Source of the DNA: CALLPQ01 sp038531745
GTDB taxonomy: Bacteria; Pseudomonadota; Alphaproteobacteria; Caulobacterales; Parvularculaceae
Length of the DNA stretch: 64,000 nt
Reading direction: 5' to 3'
Assembly: GCA_038531745.1 (NCBI GenBank)
Contig: JBCBBJ010000015.1
Coordinates: 4,299 to 68,298 of the forward strand
Numbering within the stretch: the first letter of the stretch is position 1; each line of letters opens with the position of its first letter. Below, piece by piece: positions 6,691-16,344 of the stretch. The notes beneath the pieces are model-generated. The model was given only the letters and a program-made list of their open reading frames with translations. It had not been told where the DNA came from and searched no databases. A program made the translations under genes and the position numbers.

Positions 6691-8907
6691 TCATGTTGCG
6701 CCAGTATCTTTGCGCGCCTTCGCATTTGATTTGGGTTTCTTCTTTGCCTTACCCGCCGACGCTTTTTTCTTTGCGCTCTTTTTTTGGCTGGTTTTCTTTG
6801 GCTTAGACTTTGTGGATTTTTTTGATTTTCCCGCAGTCGCCCCGTCAAGCGCCATGGGCTCTGAAATAAGATCAAATACAAGCCCGCCCTCCACCGGAGC
6901 CGCTTCTTTTAGGCGGACGACAACGGGCTGGCCCAGACGAAACATTACCCCGCCATGGTAATCGACGACGCGGTTCATCTCCTCATCAAACATCCAGCGA
7001 CGCCCCGGCAGGGTCCGTATGGGGATGAAACCATCTGCCCCTGACTGGTCAAGCATGACGAACAAACCAAACCGGGTCACGCCGCGAATACGCGCGGCAA
7101 AGCTGGTGCCCACCTTGTCACTGAGATAGTCTGATAGATACCGGTCTGAGGTTTCCCGCTCGGCCAGCATGGCCCGGCGCTCCAATGTTGAGATGGCTTC
7201 AGCACTTTGCTGCAGGCTTGCGGCCTCGGACTTGGTTTGTCCGCCGGGGCCAAGGTCAAACGCTTTGACCAGCGCCCGGTGTACGGTCAGATCCGCATAC
7301 CGACGAATGGGAGAGGTAAAGTGCGCATAACGCGCAAGGTTTAGACCAAAATGCCCGAGGTTTTCCGTACCATAAACCGCCTGACGCTGCGTACGCAGGA
7401 TCACGTCAGAAATCATCTCTTTTTCATCGCGCTGTTCGGCGAGCTTAAGGATCTGATTAAAGTGTTGTGGGCGGACGCTGCCGCCTTTGATTAGTTTGTA
7501 ATCCAACGTCTCCAGATAGGTGCGAACCGCCTGCAGTTTTTCCTCATCGGGCGTATCGTGAACCCGGTAGATCAAGGGCAGTCGTGCCTTTTCCAACGCC
7601 TCCGCCGCCGCCACATTGGCGAGGATCATAAATTCCTCGATCAGTTTGTGGGCATCAAAACGCTCCCGCACGACAACATCACCAACAAGCCCCTGATCAT
7701 TCAAGATGACTTTTCGTTCCGCCAACTCAAGATCGAGAGGGCTGCGTTTGCTGCGTTCTTTCAGGCGTGCGCAATAGGCGGAATGCAAGGTTTTAACCGC
7801 CTCATGAATATCGGTACCGGGATCATTGTTTGACGCTGTCTTGCCGCCATCAATAATCGCCTGCGCGTCTTCATAAGATAGCTTTGCGGCCGAACACATG
7901 ATCGCGCGCATAAAGCGATGGCCGGTCATCTGGCCGTTTTTATTCATGACCATTTCCACCGCAATACAGGGGCGGTCCTCACCAACGCGGAGTGAACAGA
8001 GCCCGTTGGAAAGATGCTCCGGCAACATGGGTACAACCCGGTCGGGCAGATAAACCGAATTGCCCCGCTCACGTGCCTCTTCATCAAGGGCTGTACCAGG
8101 GCGCACAAACCAACTCACATCGGCGATGGCGACAGTAATACGAAACCCACCCTCATTACGCGGATCATCATCGCGCACGGCAAGAACCGCATCGTCATGG
8201 TCTTTGGCGTCAGCCGGATCAATGGTGAGGAGTGGGACGCGGCGCAAATCCTCGCGCCCCCGCAAGGTCGGCATTTTTGCCGCTTCAGCTTGCGCCATCA
8301 CATCATCGGGAAAATCCACGGGGATATCATGGCTCGCCAGCGCGATGAGGGAGTATGCGCCGGGTTCATCCATATTGCCGGCAATTTCGGCCACTTTGGC
8401 CGACCGCCGGCCAGACGCACTGCGCCGCTGGTGCGGCTCAATCCAAACGAGGTCGCCATCTTTGGCGCCCGCGCTTTCCGCCTTTGAAACCGCGTAAACA
8501 TCGCGTGCTTTACGATCCACGGGCCGGGCAATGGCGGCCCCGCGCGAGATGTCCATCACCGCCAAGAGGCGTTCGCGTTCGCGGCCAATTTTCCGAATAA
8601 TCTCCTGCACGAAAACCCGGGGGCGGGCCCGCGCCGCCTCATCGCGGGGCAATCGGACGAGAAATCTGTCACCAACGCCAGCCGCTGGCTTTTGCGTAGC
8701 GGCCAACTTTTCGGGCAACAGGATCATGGCCGTGACGCTTTCAGCCTTTTTGCCGCGCCCGCGTAGTCGGCTTTCTGCCGGTGCGCAGATCAAATCGCCG
8801 TCGGCATCGATATCGGTCACTGCAATCGGCAAAACCGGGGGCAAGCCTGAATTGTCAGGGGTGCGGTTGTTTTTCTTCCGAGGGCTGCGGGGTTTTCGCG
8901 GGGCCAT
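6691..8907 (-). CDS. rnr: Ribonuclease R (3'-5' exoribonuclease), lacking the N-terminal helix-turn-helix
   Basis: A 738-residue RNB-family processive exoribonuclease for structured RNA. Seen in order: a cold-shock-like RNA-binding region (about residues 25-180), the RNB catalytic core with the acidic metal motif DPADAKDHDDAV, the characteristic TSPIRRYADL motif, an S1 domain (about 590-670) and a Lys-rich basic tail typical of RNase R. The usual N-terminal winged-helix segment is absent: the protein begins directly with a short basic stretch and the first cold-shock domain, and the DNA upstream of 8907 does not encode the missing helices. The ribosome site (AAGGATTG) is about 12 bases from the ATG. 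It converges on marR with a 35-base gap. Confidence 0.93.
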   Translation of the reverse strand: MAPRKPRSPRKKNNRTPDNSGLPPVLPIAVTDIDADGDLICAPAESRLRGRGKKAESVTAMILLPEKLAATQKPAAGVGDRFLVRLPRDEAARARPRVFVQEIIRKIGRERERLLAVMDISRGAAIARPVDRKARDVYAVSKAESAGAKDGDLVWIEPHQRRSASGRRSAKVAEIAGNMDEPGAYSLIALASHDIPVDFPDDVMAQAEAAKMPTLRGREDLRRVPLLTIDPADAKDHDDAVLAVRDDDPRNEGGFRITVAIADVSWFVRPGTALDEEARERGNSVYLPDRVVPMLPEHLSNGLCSLRVGEDRPCIAVEMVMNKNGQMTGHRFMRAIMCSAAKLSYEDAQAIIDGGKTASNNDPGTDIHEAVKTLHSAYCARLKERSKRSPLDLELAERKVILNDQGLVGDVVVRERFDAHKLIEEFMILANVAAAEALEKARLPLIYRVHDTPDEEKLQAVRTYLETLDYKLIKGGSVRPQHFNQILKLAEQRDEKEMISDVILRTQRQAVYGTENLGHFGLNLARYAHFTSPIRRYADLTVHRALVKAFDLGPGGQTKSEAASLQQSAEAISTLERRAMLAERETSDRYLSDYLSDKVGTSFAARIRGVTRFGLFVMLDQSGADGFIPIRTLPGRRWMFDEEMNRVVDYHGGVMFRLGQPVVVRLKEAAPVEGGLVFDLISEPMALDGATAGKSKKSTKSKPKKTSQKKSAKKKASAGKAKKKPKSNAKARKDTGAT

Positions 8908-9033
8908 GAAATTCAGCAATCCTTGTTGACGGGCGTCGGCAGAGCGCAAATGATATACGAAGGGGAGGCGCCAGATGGGCTGGGTTTTGCATCGCCCGCA
9001 TTGGCGATATCGAAGGTGAGATCGGCTTAGAAT

Positions 9034-10125
9034 ATGAAGACATTCGCAAGGCAGGTACACCGAATTCTAGCGGTGGTTCGGTTGGTCTGTACCGGACCTG
9101 TCTTTGCTGCGCCTGTCTTTGTTGCCCTCGTCTTGATCGCCGGCTGCGCCACGCCGCCCCCGCCGGAGGTTTTCATTGATCATGCGCCAGAACGCCTGGT
9201 GCTGGAAACGGTAGACTATCGGCTTGATGAACGCGGGCGAATGATTGTCCCGGTATTGGTGAATGGCCAGGGGCCGTTTGACTTTATTCTTGATACGGCG
9301 TCATCGCGCACCCTGGTTTTTGAAAATGTGCGCCGCGCGCTCGAAATCGAATTTATCGATGACCGAACAACGTTTGTGCATGGTGCCACCTTAAGCCAAC
9401 GCCGACCAATCCTGCCCATAGAGGAGTTTCGGATTGGCAGTCTTACTCTAGAGGCAAATGACTCTTTTTCGCTGCCGGACCCTGTCTATATCGAAACGCT
9501 GCCTGGCGGGGTGCTGGGCATGGATTTCATGCGCGACTATGCAATTTTCGTCAGTATACTGGACCAACGTATTCATTTTGGCCGTACAGGTTTTCAAGGG
9601 CCCGTCCGTGAGTATGTCAGTGTAGAGATCACCTATGATGATTTTGGCCTAATCACCCATGCGCTGCCCTTTATTCCCGCGGCGGTGCAGGGGCACACGG
9701 TGGAAGCCTTATTCGATCTGGGTTCAGAGGGGACGCTCGCCAATTGGCCAGCGGCAAATGTATTTGGCTTTGCGGTTCAGCGGATCTTGCGCAATCAATT
9801 GAAACTTGAAGGGGCCTTGAGCACCATTGCGCTGGACGGGAAGCTTGATGCCGCAACCATCAGTGTGGGGAACAGGGTTTGGGAGGATCAACGGATCGAC
9901 ATTAGCAATTTGCCAATATTCAAAACCCTTAACCGTGCAGAGGTGCCGACCATAATTGTCAGCGCCAATCTACTGCGCGGCGAGGATATGGTGATTGATT
10001 TCCCCGCGGCGCGGCTCTGGTTACGCGCAAGCTCGGCACAACGGCGCCGCGCGCGTAAGTCCCAATGTCGCCTCGTGGGCACTGACCGCATAGAACTCAG
10101 TTGCGATGCCACGCGACTGAATTAG
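9034..10125 (+). CDS. Lipoprotein with two retropepsin-like aspartic protease half-sites
   Basis: A 363-residue exported protein. A signal peptide ends in the lipobox LIAGC (C38), so it is probably a lipidated periplasmic protein. The first aspartyl-protease half carries D87-T-A in FDFILDTASS. A second, degenerate half has D228-L-G-S in ALFDLGSEGT. This is the layout of bacterial retropepsin-like or clan-AA aspartic proteases, where each half supplies one catalytic aspartate. Substrate is unknown. The gene is divergent from rnr and has about 125 bases before it. It ends near a strong hairpin. Confidence 0.8.
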   Translation: MKTFARQVHRILAVVRLVCTGPVFAAPVFVALVLIAGCATPPPPEVFIDHAPERLVLETVDYRLDERGRMIVPVLVNGQGPFDFILDTASSRTLVFENVRRALEIEFIDDRTTFVHGATLSQRRPILPIEEFRIGSLTLEANDSFSLPDPVYIETLPGGVLGMDFMRDYAIFVSILDQRIHFGRTGFQGPVREYVSVEITYDDFGLITHALPFIPAAVQGHTVEALFDLGSEGTLANWPAANVFGFAVQRILRNQLKLEGALSTIALDGKLDAATISVGNRVWEDQRIDISNLPIFKTLNRAEVPTIIVSANLLRGEDMVIDFPAARLWLRASSAQRRRARKSQCRLVGTDRIELSCDATRLN

Positions 10126-10157
10126 AGCAACAGACGTTCACAGTGGCGCATGGAAAT

Positions 10158-10192
10158 ATCAGGAAATGCCCGGCCTTGGGGCAATTCCTGAT
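10158..10192. repeat. Imperfect 14-bp hairpin in a convergent intergenic gap
   Basis: Positions 10158-10171 pair with 10179-10192 with a single mismatch (ATCAGGAAATGCCC against GGGCAATTCCTGAT). It lies between the convergent ends of the aspartic-protease lipoprotein and the M23 lipoprotein. There is no T tract on either side, so it may be a processing or stability element or a weak bidirectional terminator. Confidence 0.5.
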
Positions 10193-10256
10193 TCAGGTTG
10201 AACGTCCTTTGTTATAGACGGTATACAGCGTAAATTTCCGTTTGCAGGATAGGCAC

Positions 10257-10871
10257 CTACCGCATCAGGGCAAACGGATCTTTTTGTTTTCCATTGATCA
10301 GGATTTCATAGTGTAAATGGATCGCCGTTGCGTTGCCGGTGCGCCCGGTCTCGCCAAGGCGGGTACCGCGTGTGACGGGTTTGCCCACGGATAAACCCTC
10401 GCGGACTGTTGATAGATGGGCGTAGCGGGTTTCCACGCCCTTGCCATGGTCGATTGCGATCAGCCGGCCATAGCCCCGTTGGCGCCCGATAAAGCTGATC
10501 ACGCCATCACCTGCTGCGAAAAATGGCGTCGGGCTTTTTGTATACAGATCAATCCCCTTGTGGATGGAACCCGCGCCGCCCCGGCGCCGACCATAGGCTG
10601 ATGACAGGCAGCCCTGCGCCGGTGCCATCAATAGCGCGATACCCTTTACTTTCTGGAGGGGCCTGAACCCCTGGATATAGCCCCTTCTGTCCGTAGCGGG
10701 CGCATTACTGACCCGCAAACCCGGGCACACCGATAGGGTTTCACGGATGGGGCCTTGGGCCGGGTTGGGAGATGGGTTCCCGGTGGTACAGGCGCCAAGA
10801 CCCAGCGTGAGGAGCACGACAAGGATTGGGTATCGATTTATGAAGTGGTGTACAGATTTTTTCGTTGGCAC
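10257..10871 (-). CDS. M23-family peptidase lipoprotein (LytM/NlpD-like)
   Basis: A 204-residue protein. The N-terminal signal peptide ends at the lipobox LGAC (C28), predicting a lipid-anchored periplasmic protein. The C-terminal half (about residues 85-204) is an M23 metallopeptidase domain with all Zn ligands visible: H104xxxD108 (HKGID) and the HLH motif at 185-187, plus AHLS (H152). It is therefore probably an active endopeptidase cutting peptidoglycan cross-links, not a degenerate activator. No LysM domain is present. It stands alone, about 70 bases downstream of the next leftward gene, so it may or may not be co-transcribed with the glcB group. Confidence 0.9.
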   Translation of the reverse strand: MPTKKSVHHFINRYPILVVLLTLGLGACTTGNPSPNPAQGPIRETLSVCPGLRVSNAPATDRRGYIQGFRPLQKVKGIALLMAPAQGCLSSAYGRRRGGAGSIHKGIDLYTKSPTPFFAAGDGVISFIGRQRGYGRLIAIDHGKGVETRYAHLSTVREGLSVGKPVTRGTRLGETGRTGNATAIHLHYEILINGKQKDPFALMR

Positions 10872-10944
10872 GACTATCCCCCTTTAAAAAGGGTTGTCAG
10901 CTATAAATGGTGGCCAGGGCGCGCCCGTACGACGGTGCTATTGT

Positions 10945-11559
10945 TCACCGGGTTGCAGCGACAGGGCCAGGACACGCCTTAACCTCTTTAGGCTGATTGT
11001 CATTCAGATCAGTGCGCCAGCATTGATCATAGATTGAACAAAAGCACGTTTCCACATTGACCCGGTCAGTCCAAGCTTGCACCAACCGCTCGGTACGCGG
11101 GTCCCACGGCACAGAAAAAAGCGTAACGGCACTGCCCGCCGCGATAACGCTGTTAGCGGGATTGCGGCCCGAATAAACGTCATAGCTAAAGGCGTCTTCT
11201 TTCCCCACAGCATCAAGGATGAGCCGATCAAGCTCTCCATAGGGTTTGCCATCCAAGGTCATGATCACCTCATCCATCCGCGCCGGGCCAATACCCTTAT
11301 TTCTCAGGGCGATGGCATAGCCCCCACTTGAATAGTCCTGTTCGATCGAAACAAAGGGCCATACAGAACTTCTCTGGTGGGTACGGATCGTTGAGACTTC
11401 TAAAATAGAAACGGCAAGCGCCAGGCACGACACAACAAGCGCGGTGAAGGACGCGATATTACCCCAATTGCCTGGCTTAGAAGACCCGGCCTCACTGGCG
11501 GGCGCCAGTGGGGTTGGTTTTGGGGCTGGTTTTGCGTCTGGTTTTTGCGGCGTACTCAT
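10945..11559 (-). CDS. Single-pass membrane protein of unknown function, downstream of glcB
   Basis: A 204-residue protein with a Pro/Ala/Lys-rich cytoplasmic N-terminus (about 30 residues), one membrane helix (about 36-55) and a soluble extracytoplasmic domain with four cysteines near the C-terminus (CFC, C, C) that could form disulfides. No family is recognised. The ATG lies six bases after the glcB stop, so it is probably in the same transcript. The function is not implied by malate synthase, and conserved linkage would need to be tested. Confidence 0.6.
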   Translation of the reverse strand: MSTPQKPDAKPAPKPTPLAPASEAGSSKPGNWGNIASFTALVVSCLALAVSILEVSTIRTHQRSSVWPFVSIEQDYSSGGYAIALRNKGIGPARMDEVIMTLDGKPYGELDRLILDAVGKEDAFSYDVYSGRNPANSVIAAGSAVTLFSVPWDPRTERLVQAWTDRVNVETCFCSIYDQCWRTDLNDNQPKEVKACPGPVAATR

Positions 11560-11565
11560 CAATGT

Positions 11566-13737
11566 CTATCCATTTGCCTGTTTCCAGGCGAGACGCCTGG
11601 CATGGAGAAGGGGTTCGGTATAGCCGCTGGGCTGCGCGGTCCCTTCAAAGACGAGGGCGCACGCGGCTTGAAAGGCGACGCTGGTGTCAAAGGCGGGCGC
11701 CATCGCTTTATAGGTTGGGTCATCGGCATTTTGCTGATCAACAATACCGGCCATGCGCTGCATCGTTTCCATCACCTGGTCGCGGCTGCAAATGCCATGG
11801 TGCAGCCAGTTGGCCATATGCTGGCTGGAGATACGCAAGGTGGCGCGGTCTTCCATCAGGCCCACATCATGAATGTCGGGGACCTTTGAACACCCGACCC
11901 CTTGGTCAATCCAGCGCACCACATAGCCCAAAATACCTTGCGCATTGTTATCAAGCTCAGCCTGAATGTCCGCTGGGTTCCAGCGGGGATCCGCCGCCAC
12001 CGGTATGGACAGAATATCATCAAGGCTGGCATGGGGCCGCTTGGCGAGTTTTTCCTGAACCTCATCAACATCGACCTCGTGATAATGCATGGCGTGGAGC
12101 GTCGCGGCGGTGGGGGAGGGGGTCCAGGCGCAATCGGCGCCCGCTTTTAGATGCCCGATTTTTTGCCTGATCATTTCGGACATCAGGTCAGGCATCGCCC
12201 ACATGCCCTTGCCAATTTGCGCCTTACCCTGAAAGCCGCAGGAAAGCCCCACATCAACATTCCAGTCTTCATAAGCGGTTAGCCAGGTTGAAGTTTTCAT
12301 CTCCGCTTTCCGGATCATGGGCCCAGCCTGCATGCTGGTGTGAATTTCATCCCCCGTTCGGTCGAGGAACCCCGTATTGATAAAGATGACCCGGTTGTGC
12401 GCCGCCCGGATACAGGATTTAAGATTTACCGTGGTGCGCCGTTCCTCATCCATGATCCCGATTTTGAGGGTCTCGCCTGGTAATCCCACCAGCTTTTCCA
12501 CCGCCGCAAACAAATCAACGGCAAAGGCAACTTCGTCCGGCCCGTGCATTTTTGGTTTGACGATGTAAACGCTGCCCGTGCGACTATTGCGGTTGGTGTT
12601 TTCATCTTTGCCCAGATCATGGTGCGCGAGAACGCCGGTCATGAGTGCATCAAGAATACCTTCGGGAATTTCTGCGCCATCGCTGGTTCGGACCGCCGGA
12701 TTGGTCATCAGATGGCCCACATTGCGCACCAGCATCAGGCTTCGTCCGGTGAGACGTTTTTTCTCGCCATCCTTACCCAGATAGAACAGATCTGGATTCA
12801 GCGATCGCTCAACGGATTTATCGCCTTTGGTAAAACGCTCCGTCAAGTCGCCGCGCATCAAGCCGAGTAGGTTGCGGTAAACCGCCGTTTTATCGTCGCC
12901 ATCAACAGCCGCCACCGAATCTTCACAATCCATGATCGTGGTTACGGCTGATTCCATCAGGATATCGCAAACATCTGCGCTATCATCGCGGCCAACGGGA
13001 TGATCAGGGTTCAAACAGACAATGAGATGGAGGTGGTTATTGCGGAACACATAGTCCGTACGCCCCTTACCCCCGCCAGAACGCACGCCGCAAAACTTGT
13101 CCGGATCGCGCAGTCCCGTATTCGTTGTATCGCGCAGCGTCGCGAGCAGCGTCCCGCCGCGCACATCATAATCAATAACATCCGCATGAGATCCGTCGGC
13201 CAACGGGATTGCCATATCCAGAAATGCCTTGCCCCGCTTGATTACTTTTTCACCGCGCACGGGGTTGTATGCGCCACCGCGCGTCGCGCCATTGTCCTCA
13301 TCAATTGCATCGGTCCCGTACAGCGCATCATAAAGGCTACCCCAGCGCGCATTGGCGGCGTTCAGCGCGTAGCGGGCGTTCTTGATGGGCACAACCAATT
13401 GCGGGCCGGAGATCAGGGCAATCTCCGGATCAACATTTTTGGTCTTGATGTGAAAGTCGTCTCCTGCCGAGGCCAGATAGCCAATATCGCGAAGGAAGGA
13501 TTTATACGCTGTCATATCACGGACCGGGCCGGGGTTTTCGCGATGCCAGTCATCGATTTGCGATTGTAGTGCCGCCCGCTTGGCCAGAAGCTCTTGGTTG
13601 CGGGGGGCGAAGGTCTCAACCAGCGTCGCGAGCGCTGACCAGAATTGCTCTTCAGTGATGGACAACCCGGTCAGCGCTTCTTGCGCTACAAAGGCCCGTA
13701 ACGTTGGATCGATGGTCAGAGATTTGGGGTCGGTCAT
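11566..13737 (-). CDS. glcB: Malate synthase G
   Basis: A 723-residue monomeric malate synthase, the standard length for isoform G. It condenses glyoxylate with acetyl-CoA to malate in the glyoxylate shunt or glycolate assimilation. Recognisable G-isoform signatures include the N-terminal LRAFV...LAKRAALQ helices, the NNHLHL segment, MEDSVAAVD (here DCEDSVAAVD) and a catalytic-Asp region near the C-terminus. The start is preceded by GAGGG at five bases. Isocitrate lyase is not in the window. Expression is probably driven from the 384-base gap to its right. Confidence 0.97.
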   Translation of the reverse strand: MTDPKSLTIDPTLRAFVAQEALTGLSITEEQFWSALATLVETFAPRNQELLAKRAALQSQIDDWHRENPGPVRDMTAYKSFLRDIGYLASAGDDFHIKTKNVDPEIALISGPQLVVPIKNARYALNAANARWGSLYDALYGTDAIDEDNGATRGGAYNPVRGEKVIKRGKAFLDMAIPLADGSHADVIDYDVRGGTLLATLRDTTNTGLRDPDKFCGVRSGGGKGRTDYVFRNNHLHLIVCLNPDHPVGRDDSADVCDILMESAVTTIMDCEDSVAAVDGDDKTAVYRNLLGLMRGDLTERFTKGDKSVERSLNPDLFYLGKDGEKKRLTGRSLMLVRNVGHLMTNPAVRTSDGAEIPEGILDALMTGVLAHHDLGKDENTNRNSRTGSVYIVKPKMHGPDEVAFAVDLFAAVEKLVGLPGETLKIGIMDEERRTTVNLKSCIRAAHNRVIFINTGFLDRTGDEIHTSMQAGPMIRKAEMKTSTWLTAYEDWNVDVGLSCGFQGKAQIGKGMWAMPDLMSEMIRQKIGHLKAGADCAWTPSPTAATLHAMHYHEVDVDEVQEKLAKRPHASLDDILSIPVAADPRWNPADIQAELDNNAQGILGYVVRWIDQGVGCSKVPDIHDVGLMEDRATLRISSQHMANWLHHGICSRDQVMETMQRMAGIVDQQNADDPTYKAMAPAFDTSVAFQAACALVFEGTAQPSGYTEPLLHARRLAWKQANG

Positions 13738-14121
13738 GGGGCCCTCTAGCGGTTGGGTGTTTGATGGGATGCAGGTCGCTGGCGCTTCAGACGCAAAGGC
13801 AAGACGCGACTGACATTAGGTTCTAACGTGTCGGCCTAACGATTTCAGGCCATAATTTCTGAACGATGTCAAAATCCTATACGCAGCCATCGCGCCCGCG
13901 GTGCTGCCTGGCTCTCGGCGCATTCGAAGCCTACGGTATTGGTTTGAGGAGGGCCGGTGCCTACAATTTACAAACGAGGATCAACAAATTGTAATTATTG
14001 ACTTTTTAGGGGCAATCCGTTCACGTTTGACGGCGATAGTATTACCCGTCACTGTTTCGCGTGAGAACCGGTTTCGCGTGCTGATTGTGGCGTCGGTCGC
14101 TGCCCAATTACGGGGGAAAAT
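13738..14121. other. Divergent intergenic region between glcB and the OmpA-like gene, with an inverted repeat
   Basis: No gene is visible in these 384 bases. An 8-bp perfect inverted repeat, TACAATTT (13962-13969) and AAATTGTA (13986-13993), is separated by 16 bases and could be an operator. A smaller one, GGCCT/AGGCC, lies around 13833-13852. The region must carry promoters for both flanking genes, but no convincing -35/-10 pair stands out. Confidence 0.45.
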
Positions 14122-15603
14122 ATGTCAACAAGCAGCAAGCTGATGGTCGCTGCCATCGTTTTTCTCCTCTATGGGGGCGTTGCGATTTACTCGGGCCTAT
14201 TGCCTGGCGCCGCCAAGCAGCATGAGCGTCAGCTCCAGGCGCGCGCCATCGCGCAGCTTGACGATGCGGGGCTCACCGGGATTGAGGTTTCCATGGATGG
14301 TCAGGCGGCCTATCTGCGCGGGGAGGTACCCTCCGCAGGGTTTCGGGCCCGCGCCATTGAGGCGGTGCGCAAAGCGGCGGGCGGGGGCGGTGCTGCCCGC
14401 GGCGGCGTGACCGTGGTGCGGGCCGATGATCTCGTCATTGTTGATCCGGCGCCGCCTGCGCCGTTTATCTGGTCGGCAACCCGCGACGCTGGTCGCCTAA
14501 CCCTTGCCGGGTTGGTGCCCAGCGATGTGGTGCGGCGCGCCGTGATCCGCCATGCCGAGGGGGTGTGGCCCGACGGGGACGGTAATGATCAATCAAAAAA
14601 TATAACCCTCGATCAGCAAAGCGTCGGGCCCGATGCCCCAGCGGGGGATTGGCTGGGCGCGGTGCGTACGAGCCTTGATGCACTCGGTATTTTGGAGCGC
14701 GGTAAAATCTCCGCAAATGGGCGTAGCTTTACGCTCACCGGCTTGGCCCGGGTGCCCGAGCAGCGTGACGCGGCGCGCACAGCCATGGCCGGCCTGCCCG
14801 ACGGGTTTACCGGCTCAACCGCCATCAGCCTCGCCCCCATCGAAACTCCTTATGCGCTCACGGTAGAAAAACCGGCCAACGGCGGGCCGGTTGTCTTGAG
14901 CGGGTTTGTCCCCAACGAGACCGCGCGGGGCCAGCTGGTTACCGCTGCGACCGGCCTTTCTGCCGGCGGGATGACCGATAACCTCACCCTTGCGCGCGGG
15001 ATGCCCCAGGGCGCGGGCCTTGGCGACTGGGTCGAAACCATTACGGCGCTAACGCAACGCCTCGAGCCGTTTGAAACGGCGACCCTAAAGATGCGTGATC
15101 GGACGATTATTTTAACCGGTCGGGCCACCGACCCGGCCATCCTTGACCGTCTCGATGCGTCAGAAAAATCACTGGAGCGCGCCGGGTATGACGTCACAAT
15201 GGATATTGATTTTGCGGCCCTGTCTTTGGTGGAGGACGCAAGCCAGTGTCAGCGTCTCTTCGACGACGCCATGCAGGAACGGACCATCAAATTTGCCAAT
15301 GCGAGCGCGGCGATCCTGCCCAACAGCGTTTTGGTCTTGACGCGGTTAGGGGTGGCGGCTCGTCAGTGCCAGGCTTTTCAGATCGCAATTGCGGGGCATA
15401 CCGATAGTGTTGGCTCGGCAAGTCTGAACCAACGTTTAAGTGAGGCGCGGGCAAAGGCAGTGTCAGCCTGGCTCGTTGAATATGGCGTTGATCCGGCACA
15501 ACTTTCAGCGCGGGGCTTTGGCGAGACCCGGCCCCTCGCCGATAATGAAACGCCCCTTGGCCGAGCAAAAAACCGGCGGATTGATTTTACGATTGCGCAG
15601 TAA
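14122..15603 (+). CDS. OmpA-family protein with BON-like repeats
   Basis: A 493-residue protein. One N-terminal membrane helix (about residues 6-25) anchors it. A repeated alpha/beta unit follows that looks BON-like: each copy has a strand pair ending in GxVPS/GLVPSD/GFVPNE and then a helix (near residues 40-85, 115-150 and 245-285). The C-terminal OmpA/MotB domain (about residues 375-493) holds the peptidoglycan-binding stretch IAGHTDSVG...NQRLSEARA...GFGETRP...NRRIDF. It probably ties the inner membrane to peptidoglycan. The ribosome site GGGGGAAAAT fits the ATG. A small helix-hairpin-helix membrane protein follows 60 bases downstream. Confidence 0.88.
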   Translation: MSTSSKLMVAAIVFLLYGGVAIYSGLLPGAAKQHERQLQARAIAQLDDAGLTGIEVSMDGQAAYLRGEVPSAGFRARAIEAVRKAAGGGGAARGGVTVVRADDLVIVDPAPPAPFIWSATRDAGRLTLAGLVPSDVVRRAVIRHAEGVWPDGDGNDQSKNITLDQQSVGPDAPAGDWLGAVRTSLDALGILERGKISANGRSFTLTGLARVPEQRDAARTAMAGLPDGFTGSTAISLAPIETPYALTVEKPANGGPVVLSGFVPNETARGQLVTAATGLSAGGMTDNLTLARGMPQGAGLGDWVETITALTQRLEPFETATLKMRDRTIILTGRATDPAILDRLDASEKSLERAGYDVTMDIDFAALSLVEDASQCQRLFDDAMQERTIKFANASAAILPNSVLVLTRLGVAARQCQAFQIAIAGHTDSVGSASLNQRLSEARAKAVSAWLVEYGVDPAQLSARGFGETRPLADNETPLGRAKNRRIDFTIAQ

Positions 15604-15663
15604 ACGGCAGCAAAAGCGCGGCCCCGCGCCGCACCCACGGAAGACGAATAAAGGATTTTTGCG

Positions 15664-16344
15664 ATGGCATGGTTAGCAATACATATGTGGTTTTTGCTGC
15701 TGCTGGCATTTCTTCTGGGCCTCGCGCTCGGCTGGTGGATTTGGCACCGCCAGCGGGCTGTAACGGCTGGCGCCGGAATAGACTACGCGAACGCTCAGGA
15801 AAGCTCGGCGCTGGCTGATAGCGCGCCGCAGTCTGCTTTTGCAACACCAACGCCAGCATCGGAGCCAGCCGCTGATGCTTGGCGTGCTGAGAACGTTTCT
15901 GCCGCTTCTACGATCGACGGAGAAGTGGCCGCAAAGACCACGCCTTCCGCTAAACCCGCGCCGGCGCCGACCCCCACCCCATTGGCAGCTACACAAAGCT
16001 CATCAGCCGAACCACTGCTTTTTGATACGCCCACTGACGGACCGGCCGACGACCTGAAAAAGATCAAAGGTATTGGCCCGGCGATTGAAAAGCTTTTGAA
16101 CTCGCTTGGCATCCATTACTTTCAGCAAATCGCCAGTTGGGATCGCGCCCACGTGGCTTGGGTCGATCAGCGTTTGCAGTTTCCGGGGCGTATCGACCGC
16201 GAAGACTGGATCAATCAGGCAAAGACCCTGACCGCTGGCGGTGAAACCGACTTTGCCAAACGCTATGACAAAGGCGAAACCCCGTCATCCTATGGGGGTG
16301 GTGACCAGAAGGACCCAAAAGATGGGGGCACCGGCAACACCTAG
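15664..16344 (+). CDS. Membrane-anchored helix-hairpin-helix protein
   Basis: A 226-residue protein with an N-terminal membrane helix (about residues 8-28), a long Ala/Pro/Thr-rich linker (about 35-120) and a C-terminal domain of about 80 residues beginning DLKKIKGIGPAIEKLLNSLGI. That domain matches the helix-hairpin-helix fold also found appended to proteobacterial NuoE and ribosomal-protein homologues, with WVDQRLQFPGRI and REDWINQA after it. The motif often binds DNA non-specifically, but in these membrane proteins its role is unknown. It overlaps the next gene by 23 bases and sits behind the OmpA-like gene, so the three may form an envelope operon. Confidence 0.75.
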   Translation: MAWLAIHMWFLLLLAFLLGLALGWWIWHRQRAVTAGAGIDYANAQESSALADSAPQSAFATPTPASEPAADAWRAENVSAASTIDGEVAAKTTPSAKPAPAPTPTPLAATQSSSAEPLLFDTPTDGPADDLKKIKGIGPAIEKLLNSLGIHYFQQIASWDRAHVAWVDQRLQFPGRIDREDWINQAKTLTAGGETDFAKRYDKGETPSSYGGGDQKDPKDGGTGNT

